Below, piece by piece: positions 43,763 through 54,200 of a DNA stretch of 56,344 nt. Numbering within the stretch: position 1 is the first letter of the stretch; every line of letters begins with the position of its first letter. A model generated the notes under the pieces. The model did not search any database. It saw nothing but the letters and a program-made list of their open reading frames with translations, and had not been told where the DNA came from. Origin of the DNA: an uncultured Clostridia bacterium (GTDB lineage Bacteria; Bacillota; Clostridia; Oscillospirales; Ruminococcaceae); assembly GCA_947629905.1 (NCBI GenBank), contig CANRFM010000014.1, positions 1 through 56,344 of the forward strand, in the 5' to 3' direction. A program made the translations under genes and the position numbers.

Positions 43763-45349
43763 ATGGAAGCAAAAAAACGGAAAAGCGGCATTCTGCTGCA
43801 CATCTCCAGTCTGCCTTCCCGGTTCGGGATCGGCAGAATGGGACGGGAGGCCTATGAGTTTGTGGATTTCCTGCAAAAGAGCGAAACTGCCTGCTGGCAG
43901 ATACTGCCCCTTTCGCCCACAAGCTATGGGGATTCGCCCTATCAGAGTTTCTCGGTCTATGCCGGAAATCCCTATTTCATTGACTTTACACTGCTCGAAG
44001 AAATGGAACTGCTCGAACATGAGGACTATGCCTCCATGCTCTGGCAGAGAAGCCCGGACACGGTGGATTATGAATTGCTCTACCGGAGCAATATCACCGT
44101 CCTGCGCAGGGCTTATGCAAGATTCAAGGAAAGATCCGTGCGGGGCTATGCCGCTTTCCTGAAAGCCAACAAGCACTGGCTGCCGGACTATGCCCTGTTC
44201 ATGGCGCTCAAAGCCGAACATGACGGTGCGCCGTGGTACGAATGGGAGCAGCCCCTTGCCATGCGTGAACCGAAGGCACTCCGGGAGGCGGAGAACCGCC
44301 TGAAAGACGAGATCGGGCTGTACTGTTTCATTCAGTTCATGTTCAGCCGGCAGTGGCTGGCGCTCCGGCGGTATGCCAATGCGCATCAGGTGGAGATCAT
44401 CGGGGATATGCCGATCTACGTTGCCTACGACAGCGCAGATGTCTGGGTCAGCCCGGAATTATTTGATCTGGACAAGGACAAGAAACCTGTTGAGGTCGCA
44501 GGCTGTCCGCCCGACCCGTTCGCCCCGACCGGGCAGCTTTGGGGCAATCCGCTGTACGACTGGACCTACCACAAGCAGACCGGATTTGCATGGTGGATCG
44601 CCCGCCTGAAACACGCTGCTTCCCTGTATGATACGGTTCGTATCGACCATTTCCGGGGGTTTGAGAGCTACTATGCCATTCCCTACGGTGCACCCGATGC
44701 CGTGAAAGGCAGATGGCGCAAAGGTCCGGGCAAGGCACTGTTCCTCACGGCGAAAAAGGAACTCGGTGACCTGCATATCATTGCGGAAGATTTAGGCTTT
44801 ATCACCCCTGCCGTGCATAAGATGCTCGATGCGCTGCAATATCCCGGGATGAAGGTCTTGCAGTTCGGGTTCAGCGATGCGGACAATGAACACCTGCCGC
44901 ATAATTTCGCTACACCGCACTGCGTGTGCTACACGGGAACGCACGACAACGAAACGCTCCGGGGCTGGCTGGAATCTGCCGATAAGAAAACCATCCGCTT
45001 TGCAAAGCAGTATCTGCGCTGCAAGCGTTCGCAGATCCCGGATGCCATTGTTTCCGCCTGTTGGGCAAGCACTGCGGAACTTGCGGTGGCGCAGATGCAG
45101 GACTTTCTGCACGAGGACAAGTCCGGCAGGATGAACACCCCGTCCGTCCTCGGCGGCAACTGGCTGTACCGGACACAGCGGTCGGATTACACGACAGACC
45201 TCATCAAGGCGATCCGCCGCCTGAACCGCACCTACGGGAGAGCCGTTCCGCAGCCGGAAAAGCCCGTCCGCCCCGCAAGAGCACGGCGGAAAGACCCCAC
45301 CCCCGCAACTGAAACTGAAACTGAAACTGAAAACATGGAGGAAGTATGA
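43763..45349 (+). CDS. malQ: 4-alpha-glucanotransferase
   Basis: A 528-residue GH77 amylomaltase that disproportionates malto-oligosaccharides. The start SGILLHISSLPSRFGIGRMG is typical, as are DMPIYVAYDSADVW, the nucleophile segment VRIDHFRGFESYYAIP, IAEDLGFI and the acid-containing TGTHDNETLRGW. The last 45 residues are a Pro/Arg/Glu-rich extension not needed for the fold and end in a TETETETE run encoded by a 6-bp repeat. AGGAGGAT precedes the ATG. It is coupled to glgP. Confidence 0.95.
   Translation: MEAKKRKSGILLHISSLPSRFGIGRMGREAYEFVDFLQKSETACWQILPLSPTSYGDSPYQSFSVYAGNPYFIDFTLLEEMELLEHEDYASMLWQRSPDTVDYELLYRSNITVLRRAYARFKERSVRGYAAFLKANKHWLPDYALFMALKAEHDGAPWYEWEQPLAMREPKALREAENRLKDEIGLYCFIQFMFSRQWLALRRYANAHQVEIIGDMPIYVAYDSADVWVSPELFDLDKDKKPVEVAGCPPDPFAPTGQLWGNPLYDWTYHKQTGFAWWIARLKHAASLYDTVRIDHFRGFESYYAIPYGAPDAVKGRWRKGPGKALFLTAKKELGDLHIIAEDLGFITPAVHKMLDALQYPGMKVLQFGFSDADNEHLPHNFATPHCVCYTGTHDNETLRGWLESADKKTIRFAKQYLRCKRSQIPDAIVSACWASTAELAVAQMQDFLHEDKSGRMNTPSVLGGNWLYRTQRSDYTTDLIKAIRRLNRTYGRAVPQPEKPVRPARARRKDPTPATETETETENMEEV
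45308..45331 (+). repeat. Hexanucleotide repeat in the malQ tail
   Basis: Four perfect copies of ACTGAA encode alternating Thr and Glu near the C-terminus of MalQ. A 6-bp change in copy number keeps the frame. Confidence 0.95.
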
Positions 45350-47739
45350 TGCAGTACACAAAGGATACATTTCTTGCCTACCTGAAAGGCACACTCGACA
45401 AGCCTGCCGCAGAACTGACACCGCAGGAACTTCACAACGCTGTCGGCACTATGGTGATGCAGCTCCTGACAGAGGACTGGGAGGATTCCCGGAATGCACA
45501 CCGCCATACACGCCATGCGTGCTATTTCTCCATGGAATTTCTCATGGGGCGGAGCATTTTCAACAACCTGCTCTGCCTTGGCATTTACGATGCCGTGGAA
45601 CAGGCTTTGCAGGAGTTAGGGACATCCCTGTCCGCACTGGAAGAGATCGAAGATGCGGCACTCGGCAACGGCGGTCTCGGACGGCTGGCGGCGTGTTTCC
45701 TCGACAGTGCAGCGACCTTGCATTTACCGCTGGACGGCTACGGGATCCGGTACAAGTACGGTCTGTTCCGGCAGGAGATCAAGGACGGCTTTCAGTGTGA
45801 AACCGCTGACGACTGGACACGGTTCGGGGATGCGTGGTCGGTGCGCCGGGAAGAGGATGCCGTTCTTGTGGCATACAACGGTCTGACCGTCCGGGCTGTT
45901 CCCTACGATATGCCTATTATCGGCTACGGGACACGGAACATCGGCACGCTCCGTCTCTGGCAGGCAGAACCGTTGCAGGAATTTGATTTCGGGAAATTCA
46001 ACAGTCAGGACTACCTCGGGGCTTGTGCGGAACAGATCTACGCTGAAAATATTTCCCGCTGTCTGTACCCGAATGACGATACCGACGAGGGCAAAAAGCT
46101 CCGCTTGCAGCAGCAGTATTTCTTCTGCTCTGCCTCTTTGCAGGATCTGCTGAAAAAGCACTATGAGGACTACGGGACATATGAAAATCTTGCAGAGGTG
46201 CTGACGGTGCAGCTCAACGATACGCACCCGGTCATTTCCATTCCGGAGCTGATACGGCTGCTCATGCAGACAGGGGTCTCTTTTGAAGATGCTGCGGAAA
46301 CGGCACGGAAGGTATTCCGCTACACCAACCATACGATCATGGCAGAAGCCCTTGAAAAATGGAATGGCAGTCTGGTGCAGGCACTGCTGCCGGAAATTTA
46401 CAGCATCATTCTCCGGCTGAATGAAATGCTCATTGCCGAACTCTATCAGAAAAATGCGGAAAAGCAGGAGATCCGGCGTATGCGCATCGTGCAGGACAAC
46501 ACGGTACACATGGCACATATGGCAATTTTCATGGGCAGCTTTGTCAATGGCGTTGCGGAAATTCACACGCAGATTTTGAAAGATACTGCCCTTGTGGACT
46601 GGTACAAATATTATCCGGAACGCTTCCAGAACAAGACCAATGGCATCACGCAGCGCCGGTGGCTTGCCCTCTGTAACCGGGAGCTGTCCGCCTTGCTGAC
46701 GGAGCTGCTCGGTTCAGAGGACTGGGTGACCGACCTTGACCGCCTGAAAGAGCTTGACCATTTCGCAGAGGATGACAGCGTGATGGAACGCTTCATGGCG
46801 ATCAAGACTGCCAAAAAGGAACAGCTTGCGGACTACATCTACCGCCGTGAGCCGGAACGCTTTGCGGATGCGGAAGCTTGCCGAAATTTCCTTGATCCGA
46901 AACACAGCGTGTTTGACATTCAGATCAAGCGGCTGCACGAATACAAGCGGCAGCTCCTGAATGCGTTCTCCATCCTGTACCTGTATTACGGCATCAAGGA
47001 CGGCAGCATCACCGATCTGCCGCCGGTAACGTTCCTGTTCGGGGCAAAGGCTGCGCCCGGCTATCGGCGGGCAAAGGCGATCATCCGCTATATCAATGCC
47101 ATTGCGGACAAGATCGCAGCCGACCCGGAGGTCTGTGACAAGCTCAAGGTGTTCTTTGTGGCAGATTATAACGTTTCCTATGCGGAAAAGCTGGTCGCTG
47201 CGGCAGATATTTCGGAGCAGATCTCGACTGCCGGAACGGAAGCTTCCGGTACGGGCAATATGAAGCTCATGCTCAACGGTGCAGTCACGCTCGGCACATA
47301 TGACGGGGCAAATGTGGAGATCGTACAGGAAGCCGGAGAGGAGAACAACTACATCTTCGGCGCACGGGTAGAGGAATTCCCGGAGATCTGGAAAAATTAC
47401 GACAGCCGCCGGGTACTGGCTGAAAATGACCGCATCCGGCAGGTCGTGCAGACCCTCATGGACGGCAGTCTCGTGGACAATGCGGACGTGCGGGAACTGT
47501 ACGATGCCCTGACAGAGGGCGCAAGCTGGCACGTGCCGGATCACTATTATGTACTGGGCGATCTGCAAAGCTACTGCGATGCCAAAATTCGGGCTCTGCG
47601 GGACTATCAGAATGACCGCTTGGGCTTTGCAAGAAAGCAGTGGCATGATCTCTGTCATGCCGGGAAATTCAGCTCCGACCGGACGATCCGGGAATATGCA
47701 GAGCAGATCTGGCAGATCGAGCCGGTCTCGCTTGCTTAG
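45346..47739 (+). CDS. glgP: Glycogen/maltodextrin phosphorylase
   Basis: A 797-residue GT35 phosphorylase releasing glucose-1-phosphate from alpha-1,4-glucans. MEFLMGRSIFNNL, LGNGGLGRLAACFLDS, TNHTIMAEALEKW and the pyridoxal-phosphate segment EASGTGNMKLMLNGAVTLGT are all present. It works with MalQ, which supplies longer chains. The ATG overlaps the malQ stop (ATGA); a second Met follows directly, so either may start. Length is normal. Confidence 0.96.
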   Translation: MMQYTKDTFLAYLKGTLDKPAAELTPQELHNAVGTMVMQLLTEDWEDSRNAHRHTRHACYFSMEFLMGRSIFNNLLCLGIYDAVEQALQELGTSLSALEEIEDAALGNGGLGRLAACFLDSAATLHLPLDGYGIRYKYGLFRQEIKDGFQCETADDWTRFGDAWSVRREEDAVLVAYNGLTVRAVPYDMPIIGYGTRNIGTLRLWQAEPLQEFDFGKFNSQDYLGACAEQIYAENISRCLYPNDDTDEGKKLRLQQQYFFCSASLQDLLKKHYEDYGTYENLAEVLTVQLNDTHPVISIPELIRLLMQTGVSFEDAAETARKVFRYTNHTIMAEALEKWNGSLVQALLPEIYSIILRLNEMLIAELYQKNAEKQEIRRMRIVQDNTVHMAHMAIFMGSFVNGVAEIHTQILKDTALVDWYKYYPERFQNKTNGITQRRWLALCNRELSALLTELLGSEDWVTDLDRLKELDHFAEDDSVMERFMAIKTAKKEQLADYIYRREPERFADAEACRNFLDPKHSVFDIQIKRLHEYKRQLLNAFSILYLYYGIKDGSITDLPPVTFLFGAKAAPGYRRAKAIIRYINAIADKIAADPEVCDKLKVFFVADYNVSYAEKLVAAADISEQISTAGTEASGTGNMKLMLNGAVTLGTYDGANVEIVQEAGEENNYIFGARVEEFPEIWKNYDSRRVLAENDRIRQVVQTLMDGSLVDNADVRELYDALTEGASWHVPDHYYVLGDLQSYCDAKIRALRDYQNDRLGFARKQWHDLCHAGKFSSDRTIREYAEQIWQIEPVSLA

Positions 47740-47752
47740 GAAGTGACAAGGT

Positions 47753-49213
47753 ATGCAGTATGATGTCATCATTGCCGGGGCAGGGGCAGCAGGGCTTTAC
47801 GCTGCCCTCAACCTGCCGGCAGAAGCGAAAATTCTCCTGCTTGCCAAGCGGGAACTGAGCCTGTGCAATACGGCACTGGCACAGGGGGGCATTGCCGGGG
47901 TGTATCATTCCCCGGGGGACAAGACTTCCCTGCACGAAAACGATACCTACATTGCGGGCGGCTTTCAGAACAACCACCGCACCGTCCATATGCTGGTCGA
48001 GGAAGCCGCACAGGATATCGGGCATATCATCGAACTGGGCGTGGATTTCGACAAACAGGCGGACGGGGACTATCACCGGACGCTTGAGGGCGGCCACAGC
48101 CGGCGGCGGATCTTTCACCACAAGGATGCGACCGGACGGGAGATCGCCGAAAAGCTCCTTGCCCACGTGAAAACGCTCCCGAATGTGGACATCCAGGAGA
48201 GTACGCTCCTGTGCAGCATCCGGAAAACAAATACCGGATTTTCCGCACTGCTGCTGCATGACGGACAGTATGAAACGGTCAGCAGCCACTTCTGCATCAT
48301 GGCGACCGGGGGTATCGGGCGGGTGTATGAATTCACGACCAATTCCGCCATTGCCACGGGGGACGGTATTATGTTCGCCTATAATATGGGGGCGATGATT
48401 CGGGGGCTGTCGCTCATCCAGTTCCACCCGACGGCATTCAACAACCGCCACACACGGGAATGTTTTCTCATTTCGGAAGCTGTGCGGGGCGAGGGGGCGT
48501 ATCTGCTCAACTGCCACGGGGAACGCTTCATGCAGCACTATGACGACCGTCTGGAACTTGCCCCAAGGGATGTGGTGTCCAATGCCATTGTGCTCGAAAG
48601 CCGGCGCACGGGGTCGGATGAATTTTATCTGGACATCACCCACAAGCCCGCTGACGAGGTGAAGGACCGCTTCCCCATGATCTACCGGAATCTGCTCGAA
48701 CAGGGCTATGACATGACAAAAGACAGGATCCCCGTCTACCCGTGTCAGCATTACCTGATGGGGGGCATTCAGGTCGATGCCGAATCACGGACAAAGGTGA
48801 AAGGCTTGTATGCCTGCGGGGAATGCTCCAATACGGGCGTACACGGCAATAACCGGCTCGCAAGCAATTCGCTGCTCGAGGCACTGGTATTCTCCCGCCA
48901 TGCCGCAAGGGATATTGCGGCACATCTGCACGATACAGAGGGCTTTGAAGAGGTGACATTTGACACCTGCGAGGGTGCTCCGCCTGTGCCGCACGGCATC
49001 CGCACGGAGCTGCGGAAAATTTTGCAGGAGAGCTATTTTGTCATTCCGGACGGGGAGAAGATACGGGACAATTTCGGGCGGGTCTGCACCTTGCTGCACC
49101 AGTTGGAAGACGGCAGGTATCAGATCAATGCCGATTATGTGGAAGCGAGAGCCACGGCGACCATTGCGTTTTTGATCCTGAACGAGGCGCTTGTGGAGGA
49201 GAAAGGAGTATAA
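47753..49213 (+). CDS. nadB: L-aspartate oxidase
   Basis: A 486-residue flavoprotein that makes iminoaspartate for NAD synthesis. VIIAGAGAAGLYAALNL binds FAD; ALAQGGIAGV, HHKDATGREIAEKL, EAVRGEGAYLLN and GVHGNNRLASNSLLEALVFS are family motifs. It is followed by nadC after 1 nt. nadA, the usual third gene, is absent from the window. GGAAGTGACAAGGT precedes the start, 13 nt after glgP. Confidence 0.94.
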   Translation: MQYDVIIAGAGAAGLYAALNLPAEAKILLLAKRELSLCNTALAQGGIAGVYHSPGDKTSLHENDTYIAGGFQNNHRTVHMLVEEAAQDIGHIIELGVDFDKQADGDYHRTLEGGHSRRRIFHHKDATGREIAEKLLAHVKTLPNVDIQESTLLCSIRKTNTGFSALLLHDGQYETVSSHFCIMATGGIGRVYEFTTNSAIATGDGIMFAYNMGAMIRGLSLIQFHPTAFNNRHTRECFLISEAVRGEGAYLLNCHGERFMQHYDDRLELAPRDVVSNAIVLESRRTGSDEFYLDITHKPADEVKDRFPMIYRNLLEQGYDMTKDRIPVYPCQHYLMGGIQVDAESRTKVKGLYACGECSNTGVHGNNRLASNSLLEALVFSRHAARDIAAHLHDTEGFEEVTFDTCEGAPPVPHGIRTELRKILQESYFVIPDGEKIRDNFGRVCTLLHQLEDGRYQINADYVEARATATIAFLILNEALVEEKGV

Positions 49214-49214
49214 T

Positions 49215-50054
49215 ATGCAGCTATTGCAAAGCTATGTGGACGGCATTATTACAACGGCTCTGGAAGAAGACATCCACTATGTGGACGTGACGACCGACTA
49301 TCTGCTTCCGGAGGGGCATACCGGGGCAGCATATTATATTGCCAAAGCAGACGGTGTGGTCTGCGGGATAGAAATTGCCGCTCGGGTGTTTGAGCTTGTC
49401 GGGGGCGGTGTGACGTTCCGTTCCCATGTAAAAGACGGAGACAGGGTGAAAAAGGGCGATATCCTTGCCGAAATGGAAGGCAGCACGGCGACTTTACTCA
49501 AGGGGGAGCGCACGGCGCTGAACCTGTTGCAGCATATGTCCGGCATTGCCACGGCTACGGCACGCTGTGTGGAACTGGTAAAGGGCACGAATGCCAGCAT
49601 TACCGACACCCGAAAGACACTGCCCGGTTTGAGACGGCTGCAAAAATATGCCGTCACGGTCGGCGGCGGGAAGAATCACCGCTATAATTTGTCGGACGGT
49701 GCGATGCTCAAGGACAATCATATTGACGTGTACGGGGGCATTACGGCAGCTGTCACGGCACTGCGGAGCAAGTTAGGGCATATGGTGAAGATCGAAGTCG
49801 AGGTGCGCACGCTTGCGGAATTGCAGGAAGCACTTGCGGTCGGGTGTGAAATTATCATGCTCGACAACATGGACTGCCCGACCATGGCGGAAGCCGTAAA
49901 GCTCACGAACGGGAGAGCTTTGCTCGAAGCATCGGGCAATGTCACGGAAGCGAACATTGCACAAGTCGCCGCAACAGGGGTGGATATTATTTCACTGGGT
50001 GCACTGACGCACTCGGTGCAGTGCTTTGACATTTCCATGCGGTTCAAAAAATGA
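49215..50054 (+). CDS. nadC: Nicotinate-nucleotide pyrophosphorylase (carboxylating)
   Basis: A 279-residue quinolinate phosphoribosyltransferase, the step after NadB/NadA in de novo NAD synthesis. ERTALNLLQHMSGIAT, TDTRKTLPGLRRLQKYAV, GGGKNHRYNLSDGAMLKDNH and IMLDNMDCPTMAEAV are diagnostic. The start MQLLQSYV has AAAGGAG upstream. Its last codons overlap the next gene (ATGA). Confidence 0.96.
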   Translation: MQLLQSYVDGIITTALEEDIHYVDVTTDYLLPEGHTGAAYYIAKADGVVCGIEIAARVFELVGGGVTFRSHVKDGDRVKKGDILAEMEGSTATLLKGERTALNLLQHMSGIATATARCVELVKGTNASITDTRKTLPGLRRLQKYAVTVGGGKNHRYNLSDGAMLKDNHIDVYGGITAAVTALRSKLGHMVKIEVEVRTLAELQEALAVGCEIIMLDNMDCPTMAEAVKLTNGRALLEASGNVTEANIAQVAATGVDIISLGALTHSVQCFDISMRFKK

Positions 50055-50608
50055 GGGGCTTTCTGCCGGCACTCCTGTGCCTGTGCCTGCTGACGGGGTG
50101 TTCCGGTCAGCCGGAGACTGTGCAGGAGTGGGACGATGCACCGCCGCTTGCGCAGACGGAGACTGCAGCGGCAGAACTGCTGCATATCACGGTAGAACAG
50201 GTGGAAATTCCCCTTGCCCGGTTACAGGAACAGGGCTATACCGTTCCGGTACAGGTGAAGCTGACGAAAAACCCCGGTATTGTGGCGGCGGAGTGGGGGT
50301 TACAGGTCGATAGCCGCTGTAGCTTCACGGTCGAGGAAGAGGAGAGCTTTCACATCTACACAAGCTGTGATGCGGAAAGCGGCTGCCTGTGGGCGGCATG
50401 GCTTTCCGGCGGGGAGACGTTCACGGATACGGGCACACTGCTGACCGTGCAGGTGACGCTCCCGGCAGATGCACAGGCAGGGGACAGCTTTGCCGTCAGC
50501 TATGCGGCAGTTTCCCCGACCGGGAAGGCGCATATCTGGCTTGCGGATACGAATATCGCCTATGGTGCTGTGTGGGAAGATGGGAGTATCACTGTTACAG
50601 AAGGATAG
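50051..50608 (+). CDS. Lipoprotein with cohesin-like domain
   Basis: A 185-residue lipoprotein with lipobox LLTGCSGQ (lipid-modified Cys about residue 17) and one domain. Features that recall cohesin are LLHITVEQVEIPLARLQEQG, the strand PVQVKLTKNPGIVAAEWGLQ, the later GTLLTVQVTLPADAQAGDSF and a closing GSITVTEG. Cohesins bind dockerins, and a dockerin protein is encoded at 14805. The match is by eye and the domain might be another cohesin-like beta-sandwich. The gene is translationally coupled to nadC, an unexpected partner. Confidence 0.65.
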   Translation: MRGFLPALLCLCLLTGCSGQPETVQEWDDAPPLAQTETAAAELLHITVEQVEIPLARLQEQGYTVPVQVKLTKNPGIVAAEWGLQVDSRCSFTVEEEESFHIYTSCDAESGCLWAAWLSGGETFTDTGTLLTVQVTLPADAQAGDSFAVSYAAVSPTGKAHIWLADTNIAYGAVWEDGSITVTEG

Positions 50609-50631
50609 GGGATAAAAGGCAAGCTGAATTA

Positions 50632-50710
50632 AATTGCACTATCTGTCAAGCAAGCCGACCTTTGCGGCGAAGCCGCATTGGGAGGCACAACGGAGCCGGC
50701 AGTCTGCCGG
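50632..50710 (+). repeat. Intergenic repeat family A, second locus
   Basis: GTCAAGCAAGCCGACCTTTG, CATTGGGAGGC and CGGCAG-CTGCCG match the inverse copy at 3516-3591. The copy sits right after the cohesin-like gene and before the next promoter. Confidence 0.8.
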
Positions 50711-50767
50711 TGGGAAGATGGGGGAATTACCATAACAACAGCATGACCAATTATTCTCTGCTGTGCC

Positions 50768-50796
50768 TTGACATAATAAAAAAAATAGTGTATAAT
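50768..50796 (+). promoter_or_regulatory. Promoter of the FAD oxidoreductase operon
   Basis: TTGACA (50768-50773), 17 bp, TATAAT (50791-50796), about 55 nt before the ATG. A perfect consensus. Confidence 0.9.
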
Positions 50797-50851
50797 ATAA
50801 AATGTGATAGTATATCATCTCCCATAGGAGATCTTACAGGAGGAATGGAAC

Positions 50852-52432
50852 ATGAAACAGGTAATCATCATCGGTGCCGGTCCTGCCGGACTGACTGCCG
50901 GGTATGAACTGCTCCGGCAGGCACCCGGCGAATATGAAGTTACGATCTATGAGGAGTCCTCTGCGATTGGCGGCATTTCCCGTACTGTCAACCATAGGGG
51001 CAACCGGATGGACATCGGCGGTCACCGCTTCTTCTCGAAGGACAAGGCGGTCATGCAGTGGTGGGAGGACATGATGCCCCGTCAGGGCAAGCCGTCCTTT
51101 GACGACATCAAGCTCAACCGCCCGAAACAGCTCTCCCCCGGCGGTCCTGATCCGGAAGAGACAGACCGTGTCATGCTCGTGCGCAACCGGGTTTCCCGTA
51201 TCTACTACGACCGCAAATTCTTTGACTATCCCGTTTCCCTGAAGTGGGAGACAATTAAGAATATGGGCTTTGCCACGACCATGGAAGCCGGGTTCAGCTA
51301 CCTCGGCTCGACCGTGTCGAAACTGCCGGAAGATTCGCTGGAGAATTTCTATATCAACCGCTTCGGCAGAAAGCTCTATTCCATGTTCTTTGAGAGCTAC
51401 ACCGAAAAGCTCTGGGGCCGTCATCCGTCGCAGATCTCTGCGGACTGGGGCGCACAGCGTGTCAAGGGGCTGAGCATCCTTGCCGTGGTCAAGGATATGT
51501 TCAGCAAGCTGGGCGGCAGTGACAAGAAGAAGTCCGGCAAGGTGGAAACCTCTTTGATCGAGGAATTTTATTACCCGAAATACGGTCCGGGACAGCTCTG
51601 GGAAACGACCGCAAAGGAATTTGAGAAGCTCGGCGGAAAGATCATTATGAATGCCAAAGTCACTGGTATCCACACCAATGCAGAAGATACCGTGGAGAGC
51701 GTTGTCATTGAGCAGAACGGCATCGCACAGACCGTCCGGGGCGACATTTTCATCTCGTCCATGCCGGTCAAGGATCTGGTCGCTGGTATGAACGATGTAC
51801 CGGAAAACGAAGCCCGCATCGCAGCCGGACTGCCCTACCGGGATTTCGTGACCGTGGGTCTTCTGGTGGACAAGCTCGAACTGAAAAATCAGACCAACAT
51901 CCGCACCCTCGGCAATATCGTGCCGGACTGCTGGATCTATGTGCAGGACAAGGGTGTCAAGCTCGGCAGGATCCAAGTGTTCAACAACTGGTCGCCTTAT
52001 ATGGTACAGGACCCCGAACACAATGTCTGGATCGGGCTGGAATACTTCTGCACGGAGGGTGACAGCTTCTGGAATATGTCGGACAAGGACTGCATCCTGT
52101 TCGCTATCAAGGAACTGCGCAAAATGGGCGTTATTTCAAGAGTGACACGTGTCATTGACGGACACCGGGAAAAGGTGAAGAAGGCATATCCGGCGTACTT
52201 TGACACCTATGATGAGATCGATACCCTCATCGACTACCTCAACAAGTTCGGCAACCTCTATTGTGTCGGCAGAAACGGACAGCACCGGTATAATAACATG
52301 GATCACTCCATGGCGACTTCCTTTGAAGCCGTGAAGAATATCCTCACAGGTGCCACAGACAAGTCCAATATCTGGAGCGTCAACACCGAACAGGAGTACC
52401 ATGAGACTGCCACGGAGGAGGCTGAGGCATGA
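50852..52432 (+). CDS. FAD-dependent oxidoreductase, amine-oxidase/UDP-galactopyranose-mutase-like
   Basis: A 526-residue flavoprotein. [19 protein letters not shown] and [28 protein letters not shown] are the FAD signature, and [19 protein letters not shown] is the C-terminal FAD site. Proteins like this are often found with surface glycan genes and are distantly similar to protoporphyrinogen oxidases and UDP-galactopyranose mutases; the substrate is not known. It overlaps the GT-C-like gene by 4 bp, which supports work on a membrane-linked sugar. AGGAGG precedes the ATG. Confidence 0.82.
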   Translation: MKQVIIIGAGPAGLTAGYELLRQAPGEYEVTIYEESSAIGGISRTVNHRGNRMDIGGHRFFSKDKAVMQWWEDMMPRQGKPSFDDIKLNRPKQLSPGGPDPEETDRVMLVRNRVSRIYYDRKFFDYPVSLKWETIKNMGFATTMEAGFSYLGSTVSKLPEDSLENFYINRFGRKLYSMFFESYTEKLWGRHPSQISADWGAQRVKGLSILAVVKDMFSKLGGSDKKKSGKVETSLIEEFYYPKYGPGQLWETTAKEFEKLGGKIIMNAKVTGIHTNAEDTVESVVIEQNGIAQTVRGDIFISSMPVKDLVAGMNDVPENEARIAAGLPYRDFVTVGLLVDKLELKNQTNIRTLGNIVPDCWIYVQDKGVKLGRIQVFNNWSPYMVQDPEHNVWIGLEYFCTEGDSFWNMSDKDCILFAIKELRKMGVISRVTRVIDGHREKVKKAYPAYFDTYDEIDTLIDYLNKFGNLYCVGRNGQHRYNNMDHSMATSFEAVKNILTGATDKSNIWSVNTEQEYHETATEEAEA

Positions 52433-54156
52433 GTGCGCCTGACAAGACACCCAACACTGCCGCACCGTCTGAAAAGCCGGAGCAGTCTGCTCCGGCAGAC
52501 CGTCCGCCGGTAAAATTTGCGGATGTGGTGCGGTATTGCAGAGATGCCCTTGCCAAATGGGGCTGGGCAGTACTGTTAGCGGTCAGCGTGTTCCTGATCG
52601 GGTACTATACGCTGTTCCCGTCAAGGGGGTACTTCCACTCGGACACGACGGATTCTTTGATGTGGGCAGTCGCTTCCAACGAAAGCGGCTCGCTGTTCAA
52701 TGAGGATTTCAGCTATGCGTGTCTGCTGCCGTTCAGCACCTCGCTCATCATGACGGCACTGATCCCGCTGTTCGGGGTGACGATGACGACACACGTGCTT
52801 TCCATGCTGATTTTCTTTCTGCTGTTCACGGCTGCGCTGGTATGGCTGCTGAAAAAGCTGAACTGGTCGTGGAACTGGGTCGCTTTCGGGGTATTCGTGG
52901 AGCTGATGATCTGTTCCGGCAGTGAAAAGCTCCGGGAAATTTTCTGGGGGCATTCGATTTATTACAGTTTAGGCGTGTTCTTTATCTTTGTCGGGCTGGC
53001 GCTGCTGTTCCGGCATATGGATCTGCTTGAAAAGCGGAGTTTCCTTAAAAATTCCGATACAGCTGCCCGGAAAAGATCCTTGCAGTCGCTGATCATCTCG
53101 GCAGTGCTGATCTTTGTCTGGCTGGTACTGACGTGCATGGATCAGATCATCGCCATCACGATCTTTGCGCTGCCGATCATGGCTGCGGTATTCTGTGAAC
53201 GCTGGCTCGATTCGGATACGAAACTGTTTTCTAAGAAAAATCTTCCGGCGCTGCTGATCTTTCTGGTCATGGGTGCAGGTATGGTGGCCGGCTACCTGAT
53301 CACTGCCGTTGCCGCAAAGGGCATTGTTGCCGGTTATGAGGGGGCATACTCCAACTATTCCGACATGAGCGAATGGGCAGATCATCTGCTTTCGTTCCCG
53401 CAGCAGTGGTTCTCTTTGCTCGGTGCGGACATGAAGCTCAACGAACCGCTGATGAGCGTCAAGAGCGTGGGCGATCTGCTGATCGTCATTACGGGCGTTG
53501 TTTTGCTGATCGTTCCGGTGATGGCACTGTGCTTCTACAAGAAGCTGCCCGACCGCAAGTCAAGGATTCTGGTGCTGACACACTGGTTCATGGTCATGCT
53601 CATCATGATGGGCTACATCATGGGGAAACTGTCCAATGCAAACTGGCGGCTTTCGCCGATCGTGGCAACGTCTGCACTGGTAACGATCCTGTTCCTGCGG
53701 TGGGCGATCGGAGAGATCTCCCTTCAGCGGATCATGACACTGATGATGATACCGCTGACGGCGGTTTGTCTGGTGACGGGCTATACGGTTGCGGATATGC
53801 CGGCGGACAACACGGAGGACAACGACCTCTATCTGCTTGCGGAGGAACTGGAAGAACGGGGGCTTACCTACGGGTATGCAACGTTCTGGCGGGCAAATGG
53901 TCTGACGGTCGCTGCGGATTCGCAGGTAGAGTGCCGGAGCGTGACAATTGACGATGCGGGCTGCCGTCCGTATTACTATCAGAGCTGTAAAAACTGGTTC
54001 GACAAGCAGCCGGGCGTGGACAAGTATTTCCTCATCCTCGATGCCGGTGAAGTGGCAGCATTGCAGGATCAGGCAAGTCCTCTGGTCGATCTGCACAGGC
54101 AGGAATTTTCGATCGGCGGCTATACGGTCTGGGTATTCAATGACAATATTTTCTGA
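52429..54156 (+). CDS. Polytopic GT-C-like membrane protein
   Basis: A 575-residue protein. A Pro-rich cytoplasmic start (about residues 1-40) precedes some ten to twelve membrane helices, with a large first loop ([20 protein letters not shown]) whose acidic residues recall the Asp of GT-C glycosyltransferases. The last 100 residues are extracytoplasmic. I cannot assign a family with confidence. Coupling to the upstream FAD enzyme suggests polyprenyl-linked sugar transfer. Confidence 0.68.
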   Translation: MSAPDKTPNTAAPSEKPEQSAPADRPPVKFADVVRYCRDALAKWGWAVLLAVSVFLIGYYTLFPSRGYFHSDTTDSLMWAVASNESGSLFNEDFSYACLLPFSTSLIMTALIPLFGVTMTTHVLSMLIFFLLFTAALVWLLKKLNWSWNWVAFGVFVELMICSGSEKLREIFWGHSIYYSLGVFFIFVGLALLFRHMDLLEKRSFLKNSDTAARKRSLQSLIISAVLIFVWLVLTCMDQIIAITIFALPIMAAVFCERWLDSDTKLFSKKNLPALLIFLVMGAGMVAGYLITAVAAKGIVAGYEGAYSNYSDMSEWADHLLSFPQQWFSLLGADMKLNEPLMSVKSVGDLLIVITGVVLLIVPVMALCFYKKLPDRKSRILVLTHWFMVMLIMMGYIMGKLSNANWRLSPIVATSALVTILFLRWAIGEISLQRIMTLMMIPLTAVCLVTGYTVADMPADNTEDNDLYLLAEELEERGLTYGYATFWRANGLTVAADSQVECRSVTIDDAGCRPYYYQSCKNWFDKQPGVDKYFLILDAGEVAALQDQASPLVDLHRQEFSIGGYTVWVFNDNIF

Positions 54157-54161
54157 CAGAA

Positions 54162-54185
54162 AAAAGCCCCCGCAAGGGGGCTTTT
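54162..54185. terminator. Bidirectional terminator
   Basis: AAAAGCCCCC-GCAA-GGGGGCTTTT, a perfect stem with a tetraloop, lies between the convergent GT-C-like and acidic membrane protein genes. Confidence 0.92.
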
Positions 54186-54200
54186 GCTGATCAACAGGAC

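Noticed and set aside
50834-52021. Minus-strand open frame opposite the FAD oxidoreductase
   Set aside because: It is a shadow of the gene whose FAD-binding motifs are intact on the plus strand.
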